Source: JAEUJM01 sp044221555 (GTDB taxonomy: Bacteria; Actinomycetota; Acidimicrobiia; Acidimicrobiales; DATDAH01). Taken from it: DNA of 57,793 bases. Of this stretch, positions 1 through 8,943 are shown piece by piece. The stretch is taken from NCBI GenBank assembly GCA_044221555.1, contig JBGAOY010000026.1, forward strand, positions 1-57,793, read 5' to 3'. The notes under the pieces are model-generated. The model saw only the letters and a program-made list of their open reading frames with translations, was not told the DNA's origin and did not search any database. Each line of letters starts with the position of its first letter. The stretch's first letter is position 1. Made by a program: the position numbers and the translations under genes.

Positions 1-426
1 GTCCTCGGACACGCCCTGTGACCCGCCGACGACGGGCACCCGGCCGGCCGCCAACGCCGCGGCCACGCGCTCGGGGCGCACCTCGAGGATCTTGGCGTTG
101 GTGTGGTTGGTGTCGGTGAGGAACCCGGCCTGGCTCCCCGTGAACGAGTCGGCCGGCACGCCGAGGGCGTGCAGGGCGATGCACAACAGGGCGGTGGCCT
201 TGCGCTCCCCCGCGGTGATGAGCATGTCCATCTCACGCCCGGGGCGATCCGCACCGGAGACCTCCTCGGCCAGCCGCAGCAGCTCGTCGGTCTCCTTGCC
301 CATGGCGCTGACCACCACGATCACCTCGTCGCCCCGCCGGTGGGAGCGGGCGATCTGATCGGCGACCGAGCGCATCCGCTCGGGGTCGGCGACGGAGGTC
401 CCTCCGTACTTCTGCACGATCCTCAT
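1..426 (-). CDS. lysC: Aspartate kinase, N-terminal part (cut by window edge)
   Basis: Aspartate kinase phosphorylates L-aspartate with ATP, the first step of the lysine, threonine and methionine pathway in the cytoplasm. The visible 142 codons begin MRIVQKYGGTSVADPERM, and KYGGTS is the family's substrate/nucleotide-binding signature. Further on are VVVSAMGKETDELL and SFTGSQAGFLTD, both typical of the amino acid kinase fold. The ATG at 426 is chosen because the family starts directly before V-x-K-Y-G-G-T-S. The C-terminal half with the ACT regulatory domains lies beyond the left edge, so feedback type cannot be judged. It is transcribed away from the RCC1 gene at 589, with 162 bp between them. 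Confidence 0.93.
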   Translation of the reverse strand, partial: MRIVQKYGGTSVADPERMRSVADQIARSHRRGDEVIVVVSAMGKETDELLRLAEEVSGADRPGREMDMLITAGERKATALLCIALHALGVPADSFTGSQAGFLTDTNHTNAKILEVRPERVAAALAAGRVPVVGGSQGVSED

Positions 427-588
427 GGCCCACCCATCTTGGTCCCTCGGGCCGATAGTCCACACCTTTGATCTCGCGGGTCGGTGCGAGCCCCGGGACG
501 GTCGATCGGACCTTGACGCCCGCGGTCGCCGCATTTTTCTGAAATCCTTCAGACGGACCAAAGATCTGCACAATCGGGGAAGACCGTT

Positions 589-2688
589 GTGACTCGGATG
601 CGATGGAGCAGTCTCGTGGTGGCGCTGTTGGTCGCCGTCGTGGCTCCGGCCATGCCCGTCGCCGCCGGCACGGAAGCCGGCGCGTCGCCGCTCCGGGCGA
701 TCTCGGCCGGCAGGTTCCACACGTGCGCGGTCCTCGGCAGCGGCGCGGTCAAGTGCTGGGGCATCAACAACGCCGGCGACCTGGGCCTCGGCGACACCGC
801 CAGCCGGGGGGACGGTCCCGGCGAGATGGGCCTCTCGTTGCCCACCGTGGACCTCGGCACCGGGCGCACCGCCACGGCCATCGCCGTCGGCGACTACCAC
901 ACCTGTGCCCTCCTCGACGACGCCCAGGTCAAGTGCTGGGGCTACAACCTGTTCGGTCAGATCGGGACCGACGACGGCTCGATCGCCCACGGGGACGACC
1001 CCGACGAGATGGGCGACAACCTCCCCGAGGTCGACCTCGGCACCGGACGCACCGCCACCGCCGTCACCGCCGGCGACGGGCACAGCTGTGCCCTCCTCGA
1101 CAACGGCCAGGTCAAGTGCTGGGGCTACAACGGCCGTGGCGAGCTGGGGCTCGGCGACACCAACGCCCGGGGCGACGGCCCCAACGAGCTGGGCGACAAC
1201 CTCCCCGCCGTGGACCTCGGTACCGGACGCACCGCCACCATCATCGCCGGGGGCGCGCACTTCACGTGCGCCCTCCTCGACAACGGCCAGCTCAAGTGCT
1301 GGGGCTACAACCACGACGGCGAACTCGGCGTGGGGGCCACCGACTACCGCGGCGACGGGCCCGGCGAGATGGGCGACAACCTCCCCGCGGTGGACCTCGG
1401 TACCGGACGCACCGCCACCGCCATCTCGGCGGGCGACGGGCACAGCTGCGCGATCCTCGACGACGGCGAGCTCAAGTGCTGGGGCTGGAATGCCTCCGGC
1501 CAACTCGGTCTGGGGGACATCAGCAACCGGGGCGACGGGCCCGGCGAGATGGGTGACAACCTCCCGGCCGTGGACCTCGGCACCGGCCGCACCCCGACGG
1601 CGGTGAGCGCCGGCGGCCACCACACGTGCGCCATCCTCGACAACGGCCACCTCAAGTGCTGGGGCTACAACGGCTGGGGCGAGCTCGGCGTCGGCGACAC
1701 CAACCAACGAGGTGACAGCTCCGCCGCCGGCCACCTGATGGGCGACAACCTGCCCGCCGTGGACCTCGGCACCGGCCGTGGCGCCACCATGGTCACCGCC
1801 AGCCAGACCGACCACACCTGTGCCATCGTCAACCAGACCAGGGTCAAGTGCTGGGGCTACAACGCCGACGGTCAGCTCGGGCTCGGCGACACCCTGCACC
1901 GAGGCGGCGGCGCCACCGACATGGGCGACAACCTGCCCTTCGTCGACCTCGCGGCCAACCTCACGATGACGGTCACGGCGGACGTCGACGCGACCACCCA
2001 CTTCTCGGGTGACGACATCACCTACTCGGTCACGCTGGACAACCCCGGCGACGTCGATCTCACGGGCGTGCAGCTGACCGGCACGGCGGGCCTGACGTGC
2101 GACCCGCTGGCCGACAGCCTGCCCAGCGAGGCGCACGCGAGCGTGGACTGCACCCGCGCCCTCACCCTCGCCGACGTCGGCACCGTGGCGGCGACGTTCG
2201 GTGCGACCTCGGATCAGCTCGCCCCCCAATCCGCGGACGAGCTCTCTGTGCAGGTGTACCCCGACCGGGCGCCGGACGGTGCCATCAAGCGGACGGGCGG
2301 CTCCTACACCGGAGCCGGCATCCAGAACGGCGACGGCACCGACCAGACCGTCCGGGTGGGTCGGGCCCGGGGCGGCAGCGTGACGTTCCTAGCCCGCTTC
2401 ACCAACGCCGGTGACACCGCCGGCCGGTTCGACGTCGAGCCCACCGAGTCGGCCGCCGGCCTCGCGGTGCGCTACTACGAGGGCCTCACCGACATCACCC
2501 GCGCCGTCAAGGACGGGACGTATCGCACCGCCCGGCTCGCACCCGGAGCGGCGGCCACCATCCGCATGGAGGTCACGGTCAAGCCCAACGCCCGCCACCT
2601 CGTGGACCACGACATCGTGCTGCGCGGCAGCTCCCACGCCACCGCCCCCCAGCTCGACGCCGTCCGCGCCCGGGTGCACGTGAACTGA
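589..2688 (+). CDS. Secreted RCC1-repeat beta-propeller protein, copy 1
   Basis: A 699-residue exported protein. A signal peptide (about residues 1-26, hydrophobic run LVVALLVAVVAPAMPVAA) is followed by seven RCC1-type repeats of about 52 residues, each with a CWGxN motif and a GQLGLGD-like turn, enough for one seven-bladed propeller. A DUF11-like beta-sandwich follows (about 455-550; Cys pair in TCDPLADS and DCTRAL), then a C-terminal domain of about 140 residues shared with the genes at 2748 and 23322. The GTG at 589 is preferred because GGGGAAG sits six bases upstream; ATG 598 is the alternative. RCC1 propellers are protein-interaction or lytic scaffolds in other systems; the function here is unknown. 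It forms a tandem pair with the next gene. Confidence 0.88.
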   Translation: MTRMRWSSLVVALLVAVVAPAMPVAAGTEAGASPLRAISAGRFHTCAVLGSGAVKCWGINNAGDLGLGDTASRGDGPGEMGLSLPTVDLGTGRTATAIAVGDYHTCALLDDAQVKCWGYNLFGQIGTDDGSIAHGDDPDEMGDNLPEVDLGTGRTATAVTAGDGHSCALLDNGQVKCWGYNGRGELGLGDTNARGDGPNELGDNLPAVDLGTGRTATIIAGGAHFTCALLDNGQLKCWGYNHDGELGVGATDYRGDGPGEMGDNLPAVDLGTGRTATAISAGDGHSCAILDDGELKCWGWNASGQLGLGDISNRGDGPGEMGDNLPAVDLGTGRTPTAVSAGGHHTCAILDNGHLKCWGYNGWGELGVGDTNQRGDSSAAGHLMGDNLPAVDLGTGRGATMVTASQTDHTCAIVNQTRVKCWGYNADGQLGLGDTLHRGGGATDMGDNLPFVDLAANLTMTVTADVDATTHFSGDDITYSVTLDNPGDVDLTGVQLTGTAGLTCDPLADSLPSEAHASVDCTRALTLADVGTVAATFGATSDQLAPQSADELSVQVYPDRAPDGAIKRTGGSYTGAGIQNGDGTDQTVRVGRARGGSVTFLARFTNAGDTAGRFDVEPTESAAGLAVRYYEGLTDITRAVKDGTYRTARLAPGAAATIRMEVTVKPNARHLVDHDIVLRGSSHATAPQLDAVRARVHVN

Positions 2689-2719
2689 GCGTCGCCTCCT
2701 GCTCGACGAGGGCCCGGTG

Positions 2720-2725
2720 TAGCAT
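2720..2725 (+). promoter_or_regulatory. Putative -10 element (TAGCAT) for the second RCC1 gene
   Basis: TAGCAT lies 22 bases before the ATG at 2748. It would give a short leader that includes the ribosome site AGGAG at about 2738. Inferred from the pattern seen elsewhere in the window. Confidence 0.4.
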
Positions 2726-2747
2726 CCGGCCAGCGATAGGAGACCTC

Positions 2748-4829
2748 ATGGCGCGGATCGGGTGGATGGGTGTCGTCGCGGCGATGGTGATCACGCTGGT
2801 GGCCTCGGTCGCCCCGGTCGCCGCCGACGGGCAAACGGGTGTACCCCAGATGCTGGCGCAGGGGAGCTACCACTCCTGCGCGATCGGCACATCGGGACAG
2901 CTCAAGTGCTGGGGACTCAACGACAAAGGACAGTTGGGGCTGGGTGACACCGCCACCCGCGGCGACGGCCCCGGCGAGATGGGCACCAACCTGCCCGCGA
3001 TCGACCTCGGCACGGGCCGCACCGCCACCACCGTGGTCGCGGGCGAATACCACACGTGCGCGGTGCTGGACAGCGGCCAGGTCAAGTGCTGGGGCTCCAA
3101 CAACAACGGCCAGTTGGGCCTCGGCAACACCGCCAACCGCGGGGACGGCCCGGGTGAGATGGGCGACAACCTGCCCGCGGTCGACCTCGGCACGGGCCGC
3201 ACGGCCACCGCTCTGACTGCGGGCATCGGCTTCACCTGTGCGCTGCTGGACAACGGCCAGGTGAAGTGTTGGGGGCTCAACGGCAACGGTCGGCTGGGTC
3301 TCGGCAACACCGCCAACCGCGGCGACGGTCCCGGCGAGATGGGCGACAACCTGCCCGCGGTCGACCTCGGCACGGGCCGCACGGCCACCGCGTTGTCGGC
3401 TCGAGCGAACCACACCTGCGCGTTGCTGGATGACGGGACGATCAAGTGCTGGGGCTTCAACGCCCACGGTGAGCTCGGGCTGGGTGACCCAGCCGACCGG
3501 GGCGATGGTGCCAGCGAGATGGGCGACAACCTGCCCGCGGTCGACCTCGGCACGGGCCGCACGGCGACGGAGGTGTCGGTGGGCTACGGCCACACCTGCG
3601 CCATCCTCGACAACGGGGCCCTCAAGTGCTGGGGCTTCAACGGTGATGGCCGGCTGGGGTTGGGCGACACCAACCTCCGCGGCGACGGTGCCGGGGAGAT
3701 GGGCGACAACCTGCCAGTCATCGACCTGGGCACCGGACGGACCGCATCGGCAGTCGCCGCCGGCGACGGTCACATCTGCGCGATCTTGGACAACGGAGTC
3801 CTCAAGTGCTGGGGCGTCAACGCCGCGGGCCAACTCGGCCTGGGCGACACGGCCACCCGGGGAGACGGCCCCGGGGAGATGGGCGACAACCTGCCAGTCA
3901 TCGACCTGGGCACCGGACGGACCGCATCGGCAGTCGCCGCGGGAGGGAGCACGTGCGTGCGCCTCGACAACGGCAGAGTCCGGTGCTGGGGAGCGAACGG
4001 CAACGCCCAGCTCGGCTTGGGCGACGTTGCCCCCCGCGGCGACGGCGCCGGCGAGATGGGCGACGACCTCCCCTTCGTGGACCTCGCCATCGACCCGAGC
4101 CTGACGGTGACCGCCGACGTCGACGCCACCACCCACTACTCGGGGGACCAGCTCACCTACACGCTCACGCTGGACAACCCGGGGGACGTCGACCTCACCG
4201 GCGTCGGCCTGACCGGCACCACCGGACTCACCTGCGATCCACTGGCTGACACCCTGGCCATCGGGGCCGAGGCCGCCGTCGACTGCAGCCGCACCCTCAC
4301 CCTCAGCGACGTCGGCACCGTGTCGGCGTCGTTCGGCGCGACGTCTGACCAGGCGACGGCCGCGGCAGCGGATGCGCCAGATGTGCAGGTGTACAAGAAC
4401 AAGGCGCCGGACGGTGAGATCAAGCGCGCCGGCTTGCCCTACGTCGGTGCCGAGATCATCAACGACGACGCCACCGACCAGACCGTGCGCGTCGGCCGGG
4501 CCCGGGGCGGCTCGGTCACCTTCTTCGCCCGCTTCACCAACGTCGGCGACACGGCCAGCCGCTACCTCGTCACCTCGGGCGCCTCTGACCACGGCCTGTC
4601 GGTGCGCTACTTCCAAGGCCAGAGCTCGACGGAGATCACCACCGCGATCGAGGCGGGGACGTACAAGACCGCGAAGTTGTCCCCGGGCGGCACCGCGGTC
4701 ATCCGCATCGAGATCAAGGTCAAGGCCACGGCCCGGCACCTGGTCGACCACGACATCACGCTCCAGGCGCACTCCCCGGGGTCGGCGCCACAGCTGGACA
4801 CGGTCCGCGCCCGGGTACACGTGAACTGA
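2748..4829 (+). CDS. Secreted RCC1-repeat beta-propeller protein, copy 2
   Basis: A 693-residue paralogue of the preceding gene, 59 bp downstream, with the same order of parts: signal peptide (MARIGWMGVVAAMVITLVAS then VAPVAAD), seven CWGxN RCC1 repeats, a DUF11-like sandwich starting near SLTVTADVDATTHYSGD, and the shared C-terminal domain beginning near PDGEIKRAG. AGGAG stands about seven bases before the ATG. Neighbouring repeats are almost identical at DNA level (for example the segments around 3170, 3350 and 3530), which suggests recent repeat shuffling or gene conversion. The two proteins may be partners or alternative surface variants; that is inference. Confidence 0.88.
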   Translation: MARIGWMGVVAAMVITLVASVAPVAADGQTGVPQMLAQGSYHSCAIGTSGQLKCWGLNDKGQLGLGDTATRGDGPGEMGTNLPAIDLGTGRTATTVVAGEYHTCAVLDSGQVKCWGSNNNGQLGLGNTANRGDGPGEMGDNLPAVDLGTGRTATALTAGIGFTCALLDNGQVKCWGLNGNGRLGLGNTANRGDGPGEMGDNLPAVDLGTGRTATALSARANHTCALLDDGTIKCWGFNAHGELGLGDPADRGDGASEMGDNLPAVDLGTGRTATEVSVGYGHTCAILDNGALKCWGFNGDGRLGLGDTNLRGDGAGEMGDNLPVIDLGTGRTASAVAAGDGHICAILDNGVLKCWGVNAAGQLGLGDTATRGDGPGEMGDNLPVIDLGTGRTASAVAAGGSTCVRLDNGRVRCWGANGNAQLGLGDVAPRGDGAGEMGDDLPFVDLAIDPSLTVTADVDATTHYSGDQLTYTLTLDNPGDVDLTGVGLTGTTGLTCDPLADTLAIGAEAAVDCSRTLTLSDVGTVSASFGATSDQATAAAADAPDVQVYKNKAPDGEIKRAGLPYVGAEIINDDATDQTVRVGRARGGSVTFFARFTNVGDTASRYLVTSGASDHGLSVRYFQGQSSTEITTAIEAGTYKTAKLSPGGTAVIRIEIKVKATARHLVDHDITLQAHSPGSAPQLDTVRARVHVN

Positions 4830-4944
4830 CCGCCGAAGCGTGCCGTAGCGCAGCGAGGACCAGCTTCGACGGAACAGCTGAACGCCGCCGCTAGGCGTCC
4901 GTGCCTGATCCGTCCCGCCACGGGCGGCAGACCGGTGGGCGGGT

Positions 4945-4950
4945 CAGAAT
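4945..4950 (+). promoter_or_regulatory. Putative leaderless -10 element (CAGAAT) for the aldehyde dehydrogenase
   Basis: CAGAAT is six bases before the ATG at 4957 and no Shine-Dalgarno sequence is present. The transcript would therefore begin at or next to the start codon. Confidence 0.45.
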
Positions 4951-4956
4951 GAGCCC

Positions 4957-6387
4957 ATGACCACGATCACCTCCTACAACCCGGCCCGCCCTGCAGAGGT
5001 GCTCGGCGAGTACGAGAGCGCGGACGCTGCGGCCGTCGATGAGGCGGTGCGCGCCGCTGCGGAGGCGCAGAAGGCGTGGGCCAAGGTCCCGATCCCCGGC
5101 CGGGCCGACATCATCGCCGAGGCCGGGCGCCTCCTCACCGAGCGCAAGGACGAGCTGGCCTCGCTGGTCAGCCGCGAGGCCGGCAAGGTGCTCATCGAGG
5201 GTGGCGGCGAGGTGCAGGAGGCCATCGACATGGCCGCCTACGTGGCCGGGCAGGGCCGGTCCGCCTGGGGCGATGTGGTCCCCTCCGAGTTGCGCAACAA
5301 GATGGCCTGGACCACCCGCATCCCGGTCGGTGTGGTGGGCATGATCACCCCCTGGAACTTCCCGGTGGCCATCCCGTCCTGGAAGTGCTTCCCGGCGCTG
5401 CTGGCCGGCAACGGCATCGTGATCAAGCCGTCCGAGCTGGCCCCCGTGTGCGGCGAGGCCTTCATCGAGGTGCTGGCCCGGTCGGGCGTGCCCGAGGGCC
5501 TCATCCAGGTCGTGCACGGCACCGGCGAGACGGGTGCCGCCCTCACCACCCACCCCGGCGTGGGCGCGGTCAGCTTCACCGGGTCGGTGCCCACCGGCCG
5601 CAAGGTGGCCGCCGCGGCCATGGAGACGGGCCCCCGCCTGGTGTCGCTCGAGCTCGGCGGCAAGAACGCCATGATCGTGCTCGACGACGCCGACCTCGAC
5701 CTGGCCACCGACGGCGCCCTCTTCGGCGCCTTCGGCAGCTCGGGCCAGCGCTGCACGTCGACCTCGCGCCTCGTGGTGCAGCGGGGCGTGGCCGCCGAAC
5801 TGGTCGAGCGCGTCGTGGCCCGCGCCGCCGAGCTGACGCTCGGCGACCCGGTCGACCCCACCACCGACGTCGGGCCCGTCATCACCCGCCAGAGCGCCGA
5901 GCGCATCGCCGCCATCCTCGACGCCGCCGTCGCCGAGGGCGCCACGATCGCCGGCGCCAGCGGCATCACCGAGGTGGACGGGTGCGAGGGCGGCGCCTTC
6001 TTCCGGCCCACCGTCCTCGCCGGCGTCGCGCCCGACCACCGCATCGCCCGCGAGGAGGCCTTCGGCCCCCTCCTGTCGGTGATCGAGGTGGACGGCCTCG
6101 ACCAGGCCGTGGAGATCGTGAACCAGGTGGAGTACGGGCTCAGCGCGGCCGTCTACACCCAGGACGTGAACCAGGCCCTGCGGGCGGTCGACGCCATCGA
6201 CACCGGCATCGTCTACGTGAACGCCCCCACCATCGGCGCCGAGATCCCCCTCCCCTTCGGCGGCACCAAGCACACCGGCAACGGCTTCCGCGAGGCGGGC
6301 TCCCGCGGCATCGAGCAGTTCAGCCAGGTCAAGACCGTCTACGTGGACTACTCCGGCCGCCTGCAGCGCGCCCAGATCGACACCTAG
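4957..6387 (+). CDS. NAD(P)-dependent aldehyde dehydrogenase
   Basis: A 476-residue cytoplasmic enzyme that oxidises an aldehyde to its acid with NAD(P). The hallmarks are present: TPWNFPVAIPSWK (cofactor domain, about 130), FTGSVPTGRKVA (Rossmann turn, about 208), SLELGGKNAMIVL with the general base Glu at about 232, and GQRCTSTSRLV with catalytic Cys at about 266. EEAFGPLLSVIEV and NAPTIGAEIPLPFGG complete the fold. The sequence resembles the succinate-semialdehyde/aminoadipate-semialdehyde type, but the substrate cannot be told from sequence alone. It appears to be a single transcription unit with its own leaderless-type promoter. Confidence 0.92.
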   Translation: MTTITSYNPARPAEVLGEYESADAAAVDEAVRAAAEAQKAWAKVPIPGRADIIAEAGRLLTERKDELASLVSREAGKVLIEGGGEVQEAIDMAAYVAGQGRSAWGDVVPSELRNKMAWTTRIPVGVVGMITPWNFPVAIPSWKCFPALLAGNGIVIKPSELAPVCGEAFIEVLARSGVPEGLIQVVHGTGETGAALTTHPGVGAVSFTGSVPTGRKVAAAAMETGPRLVSLELGGKNAMIVLDDADLDLATDGALFGAFGSSGQRCTSTSRLVVQRGVAAELVERVVARAAELTLGDPVDPTTDVGPVITRQSAERIAAILDAAVAEGATIAGASGITEVDGCEGGAFFRPTVLAGVAPDHRIAREEAFGPLLSVIEVDGLDQAVEIVNQVEYGLSAAVYTQDVNQALRAVDAIDTGIVYVNAPTIGAEIPLPFGGTKHTGNGFREAGSRGIEQFSQVKTVYVDYSGRLQRAQIDT

Positions 6388-6679
6388 CCTTCGGCTCTTC
6401 GGCTGACGCCTCATCGCTGATCGTCAAGGCGCCCTCGTCCCTCGGGCGCCGGGCCGGCGACCCCATCGGCGAACGGATGCTCGTCGCCGACGGTCGCCCT
6501 CACCCTGCCCTGGCTGAACCTTCGTCGCCGCCGCTTCACCATCCGGTTCGCCCACAGCGCGGCTCCGGTCCGCTGGGGCCACCTCGCAACCCCGCGGACC
6601 CGGGCTGCTCGCCCCTCGGGCCCGGTGGCCCGTGCACGCGATGGGGGCGGTCGGGCGCCACTTGCTAGCTTTCCCCGCC
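6388..6679. other. Intergenic region with a diverged copy of the 85-bp repeat
   Basis: No gene is seen. At about 6519-6597 the sequence (CCGCTTCACCATCCGGTTCG, then CTCCGGTCCGCT, then CACCTCGCAACC) matches the order of blocks in the 85-bp repeats at 27856-28069, but with many changes. Confidence 0.45.
6666..6671 (+). promoter_or_regulatory. Putative leaderless -10 element (TAGCTT) for the cyclophilin gene
   Basis: TAGCTT ends eight bases before the GTG at 6680. No ribosome-binding site is visible in between, so a leaderless transcript is likely. Confidence 0.5.
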
Positions 6680-7552
6680 GTGGGTACCGAGAAGCGTGAG
6701 CGCCAGAAGCAGGGACGACAGGCACGGCTGGAGGCGGCGCGCGCCGCGCAGAAGAAGCAGCAGCAGCGCCGGCGCACGATCACCATCGTCGTGGCCGCGG
6801 TGGTGGTGCTGGGCGCCATGTTCCTCTACTCGGTCACCCGCCCCGACGACAGCGACGAGTCCGCCGACCCCACCACCAGCACCACCAGCGCGAACCTGCC
6901 GCCGGATGCGCCGTTCGCCTACGGCAGCGGCGAGTGCGCCCCCGACACGCCACCGGCCGAACCGGTCATCGACTTCGCGGACTCGTTCCAGGACTGCCTC
7001 GACCCCGACGCCACCTACACCGCCGTGTTCGACACCACCGAGGGCGAGATCCGCGTCGACCTCGACACCGCCAACACCCCCGGCACGGTGAACAACTTCG
7101 TCAACCTGGCCCGCAGCGGCTACTACGACGGCACCGAGATCTTCCGCACCGACACCTCGATCGGGATCATCCAGGGCGGCTCGCCGCACACCCAGGACGC
7201 CAGCGACCCGGGTCCCGGCTACAACATCCCCGACGAAGGTGACGGCTACACCTACGAGGCCGGCCAACTGGTGATGGCCCGCTCGGGGGCACCCGACAGC
7301 GCCAGCGCCCAGTTCTTCCTGGTGGCCAACGACTCGGCCTCGAACCTGGACGGCGACGGCACCTACGTGGTGTTCGGCCAGACCGACGACGCCGGCATCG
7401 GCGTGATCAGCGACATCCTCGCCCTCAACCAGGACGACCCCCAGAGCGGCCTCGGCGGTGCGCCGAGCCGCACGGTCACCATCAACTCGGTGACCATCGA
7501 GGAGACGCCCGCCGCCGGTGGCGACTCGACCACCACGACCGCCGCCGGCTGA
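6680..7552 (+). CDS. Membrane-anchored cyclophilin-type peptidyl-prolyl isomerase
   Basis: This 290-residue protein is predicted to catalyse cis-trans isomerisation of X-Pro bonds outside the membrane. The N-terminus is a basic cytoplasmic stretch (GTEKRERQKQGRQARLEAAR), then one transmembrane helix (TIVVAAVVVLGAMFLYSV), a Thr/Ser-rich linker and the cyclophilin barrel from about residue 110. Family signatures are NNFVNLARSGYYDG, FRTDTSIGIIQGG and SASAQFFLV. GTG 6680 is chosen over an upstream ATG (6632) because the basic anchor is the usual start in actinobacterial homologues and a -10 element ends just before it. The Thr-rich tail (STTTTAAG) is low complexity. Confidence 0.9.
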   Translation: MGTEKRERQKQGRQARLEAARAAQKKQQQRRRTITIVVAAVVVLGAMFLYSVTRPDDSDESADPTTSTTSANLPPDAPFAYGSGECAPDTPPAEPVIDFADSFQDCLDPDATYTAVFDTTEGEIRVDLDTANTPGTVNNFVNLARSGYYDGTEIFRTDTSIGIIQGGSPHTQDASDPGPGYNIPDEGDGYTYEAGQLVMARSGAPDSASAQFFLVANDSASNLDGDGTYVVFGQTDDAGIGVISDILALNQDDPQSGLGGAPSRTVTINSVTIEETPAAGGDSTTTTAAG

Positions 7553-7563
7553 GACCTTCTTCG

Positions 7564-7595
7564 TGCACTGGACCTGACAGAACAGGTCCAGTGCA
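7564..7595. terminator. Hairpin between convergent genes
   Basis: A perfect 13-bp inverted repeat (TGCACTGGACCTG / CAGGTCCAGTGCA) with a six-base loop lies 12 bp after the cyclophilin stop and 35 bp before the end of the convergent gene. There is no T-tract, so termination may depend on the hairpin alone or on Rho. It could serve both strands. Confidence 0.65.
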
Positions 7596-7630
7596 ACGAG
7601 AACCGACCCGTCGGACGGGTCAGACGCAGA

Positions 7631-8293
7631 TCAGGGCAGGGCGGTGAGGGGCTGGGGGGCGCCGTCCACGAAGATGGCCACCTCGCCGGCACCCTGCGAG
7701 CGCCAGGTGCCGTCGGGGTCGCGGATGAGCGCGGTGCGGTCGTCGATGCCGGCGATGGGCAGGCCCTTCGGCGCCAACTGGATGGTGCGGTGGGCCTTCT
7801 CGCGCGACCAGTGGTCGTGGTGGGGGATGACGGCCAGGCCGGGGATCAGGCCCAGCCCCACCGCGAAGGCACCCCCGCGCGGGTCGACCATCGGGTCGCA
7901 CAGCACGCGTGCGGCGCCGCTCGACGCGGCGAGCACCGCGCCGCCCTCCCAGGCCGAGACCAGCGCGTCCCACACCGGTGAGTCCTTGAGCACCGAGCGC
8001 AGGTGCATGGACGAGCCACCGCAGAGGTAGAGGAACCGGGCGCCGGCCACGAGCTCGACGTTGTCGGCGGCCAGGGCGTCGGGACGGGCGAGCACCGGCG
8101 CCCCCACCACCGTGCCGCCCAGCGTCTCGAACCAGGCGGTGGCGTTGTGCACCTCGCGGTCGGGGTGCTCATAGGCCGCGGCGGTGGGCAACAGCACCAC
8201 CTCGGTGCCGCCGCTGGCCGCCAGCAGGTCGGCGTCGAAGCTGCACCCGTCACTGAAGGGGGCGCCACCCACCAACGCCAGGGGGCCCGTCAC
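7631..8293 (-). CDS. Peptidase S51 / cyanophycinase-like protein
   Basis: A 220-residue protein of the class I glutamine amidotransferase-like fold. It shows LALVGGAPFSDGC at the N-terminus, YLCGGSSMHLRSV (about 90-102) and AASSGAARVL (about 122-131), where a Ser replaces the nucleophile elbow Cys as in S51 serine peptidases (dipeptidase E, cyanophycinase). IPHHDHWSREKAHR supplies candidate catalytic His. The start is GTG 8293, which overlaps the stop of the upstream methyltransferase (GTGA), so translation is probably coupled. Upstream sequence to 8374 in the same frame is not family-like. The substrate is unknown. Confidence 0.8.
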   Translation of the reverse strand: MTGPLALVGGAPFSDGCSFDADLLAASGGTEVVLLPTAAAYEHPDREVHNATAWFETLGGTVVGAPVLARPDALAADNVELVAGARFLYLCGGSSMHLRSVLKDSPVWDALVSAWEGGAVLAASSGAARVLCDPMVDPRGGAFAVGLGLIPGLAVIPHHDHWSREKAHRTIQLAPKGLPIAGIDDRTALIRDPDGTWRSQGAGEVAIFVDGAPQPLTALP

Positions 8294-8883
8294 CGCGACG
8301 CTCCACCCGACTCGCCGGCAGGGGCATCGGCCCGGGGCTGGGCCGCACCGAGCACGAAGGTGCGGATGGGCCACACGATCGGCGGCATGTTGATCCTCTC
8401 GATGTCGACGATGCTGAGGTGGTTCGAGCGAATGGCCAGGGGCAGGTCGCGGTCGACCCGCCAGCCCGAGACCAGGCGCACGACGGGGCTGGCCGCCGAG
8501 CGCAGTCGCTCACCGAACCCGGGCTCGCGGACCGGCTCGAGGAACAGTAGACGGCCCTCGGGCGCGAGCAGTTGCCGGACGGCGTTGAGCTCGGCGGGCA
8601 GGTCCTCGACGGTGGCCAGGTGCAGCACCGACACGATGGTGTCGTAGGTGCCCGCGGGGTCGGACGCCCCTCGGGCCTCGCCCAGCAGGGCCGACACCGC
8701 GGAACGGGCCCGCACCACCTCGTCGGCCCGGTCGAGCAGGTCGGGCTCGGTGCCGTCGCCCAGGTCGAGCACCCGCCCGGTGGCCCGTCGCAGCAGGCGT
8801 CGCCGCTGCTCGCGCAGCACGGCCCTGGCCACTGGCGGCAAGGCGCGCAGCACCCCGGAGGGGAACGCGGGCAGGGGGTCCAT
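8290..8883 (-). CDS. SAM-dependent methyltransferase (class I, small)
   Basis: A 197-residue protein with a class I methyltransferase pattern: GRVLDLGDGTEPDLLDRADE (motif I), DTIVSVLHLATVEDLPAEL (post-II/III region) and LAPEGRLLFLEPV (motif IV). It resembles UbiE/Methyltransf_11 enzymes, but motif I is D-x-G-D-G rather than D-x-G-x-G-x-G, so SAM binding may be atypical. It is the first gene of a two-gene operon with the S51-like gene and is divergent from 3-hydroxybutyryl-CoA dehydrogenase across only 60 bp. Confidence 0.78.
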   Translation of the reverse strand: MDPLPAFPSGVLRALPPVARAVLREQRRRLLRRATGRVLDLGDGTEPDLLDRADEVVRARSAVSALLGEARGASDPAGTYDTIVSVLHLATVEDLPAELNAVRQLLAPEGRLLFLEPVREPGFGERLRSAASPVVRLVSGWRVDRDLPLAIRSNHLSIVDIERINMPPIVWPIRTFVLGAAQPRADAPAGESGGASR

Positions 8884-8889
8884 GCTCCG

Positions 8890-8895
8890 ACACTA
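8890..8895 (-). promoter_or_regulatory. Putative leaderless -10 element (TAGTGT) for the methyltransferase gene
   Basis: Read on the minus strand, TAGTGT is followed by six bases and then ATG (8883). Together with the TAACGT at 8931 it makes a compact divergent promoter pair. Confidence 0.5.
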
Positions 8896-8930
8896 CCGGT
8901 GGGCTTTGGAGTCGTCGGTGGCCCGGTCGG

Positions 8931-8936
8931 TAACGT
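8931..8936 (+). promoter_or_regulatory. Putative leaderless -10 element (TAACGT) for the 3-hydroxybutyryl-CoA dehydrogenase gene
   Basis: TAACGT is followed by seven bases and the ATG at 8944. No Shine-Dalgarno sequence is present. Confidence 0.5.
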
Positions 8937-8943
8937 GCCCGCC

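Noticed and set aside
2475..4820. A 781-codon open minus-strand frame
   Set aside because: It is the antisense shadow of RCC1 copy 2; its repetition only mirrors the RCC1 repeats.
6632..6679. Upstream ATG start for the cyclophilin gene
   Set aside because: The extra 16 residues are not family-like and would lie upstream of the likely transcription start after TAGCTT.
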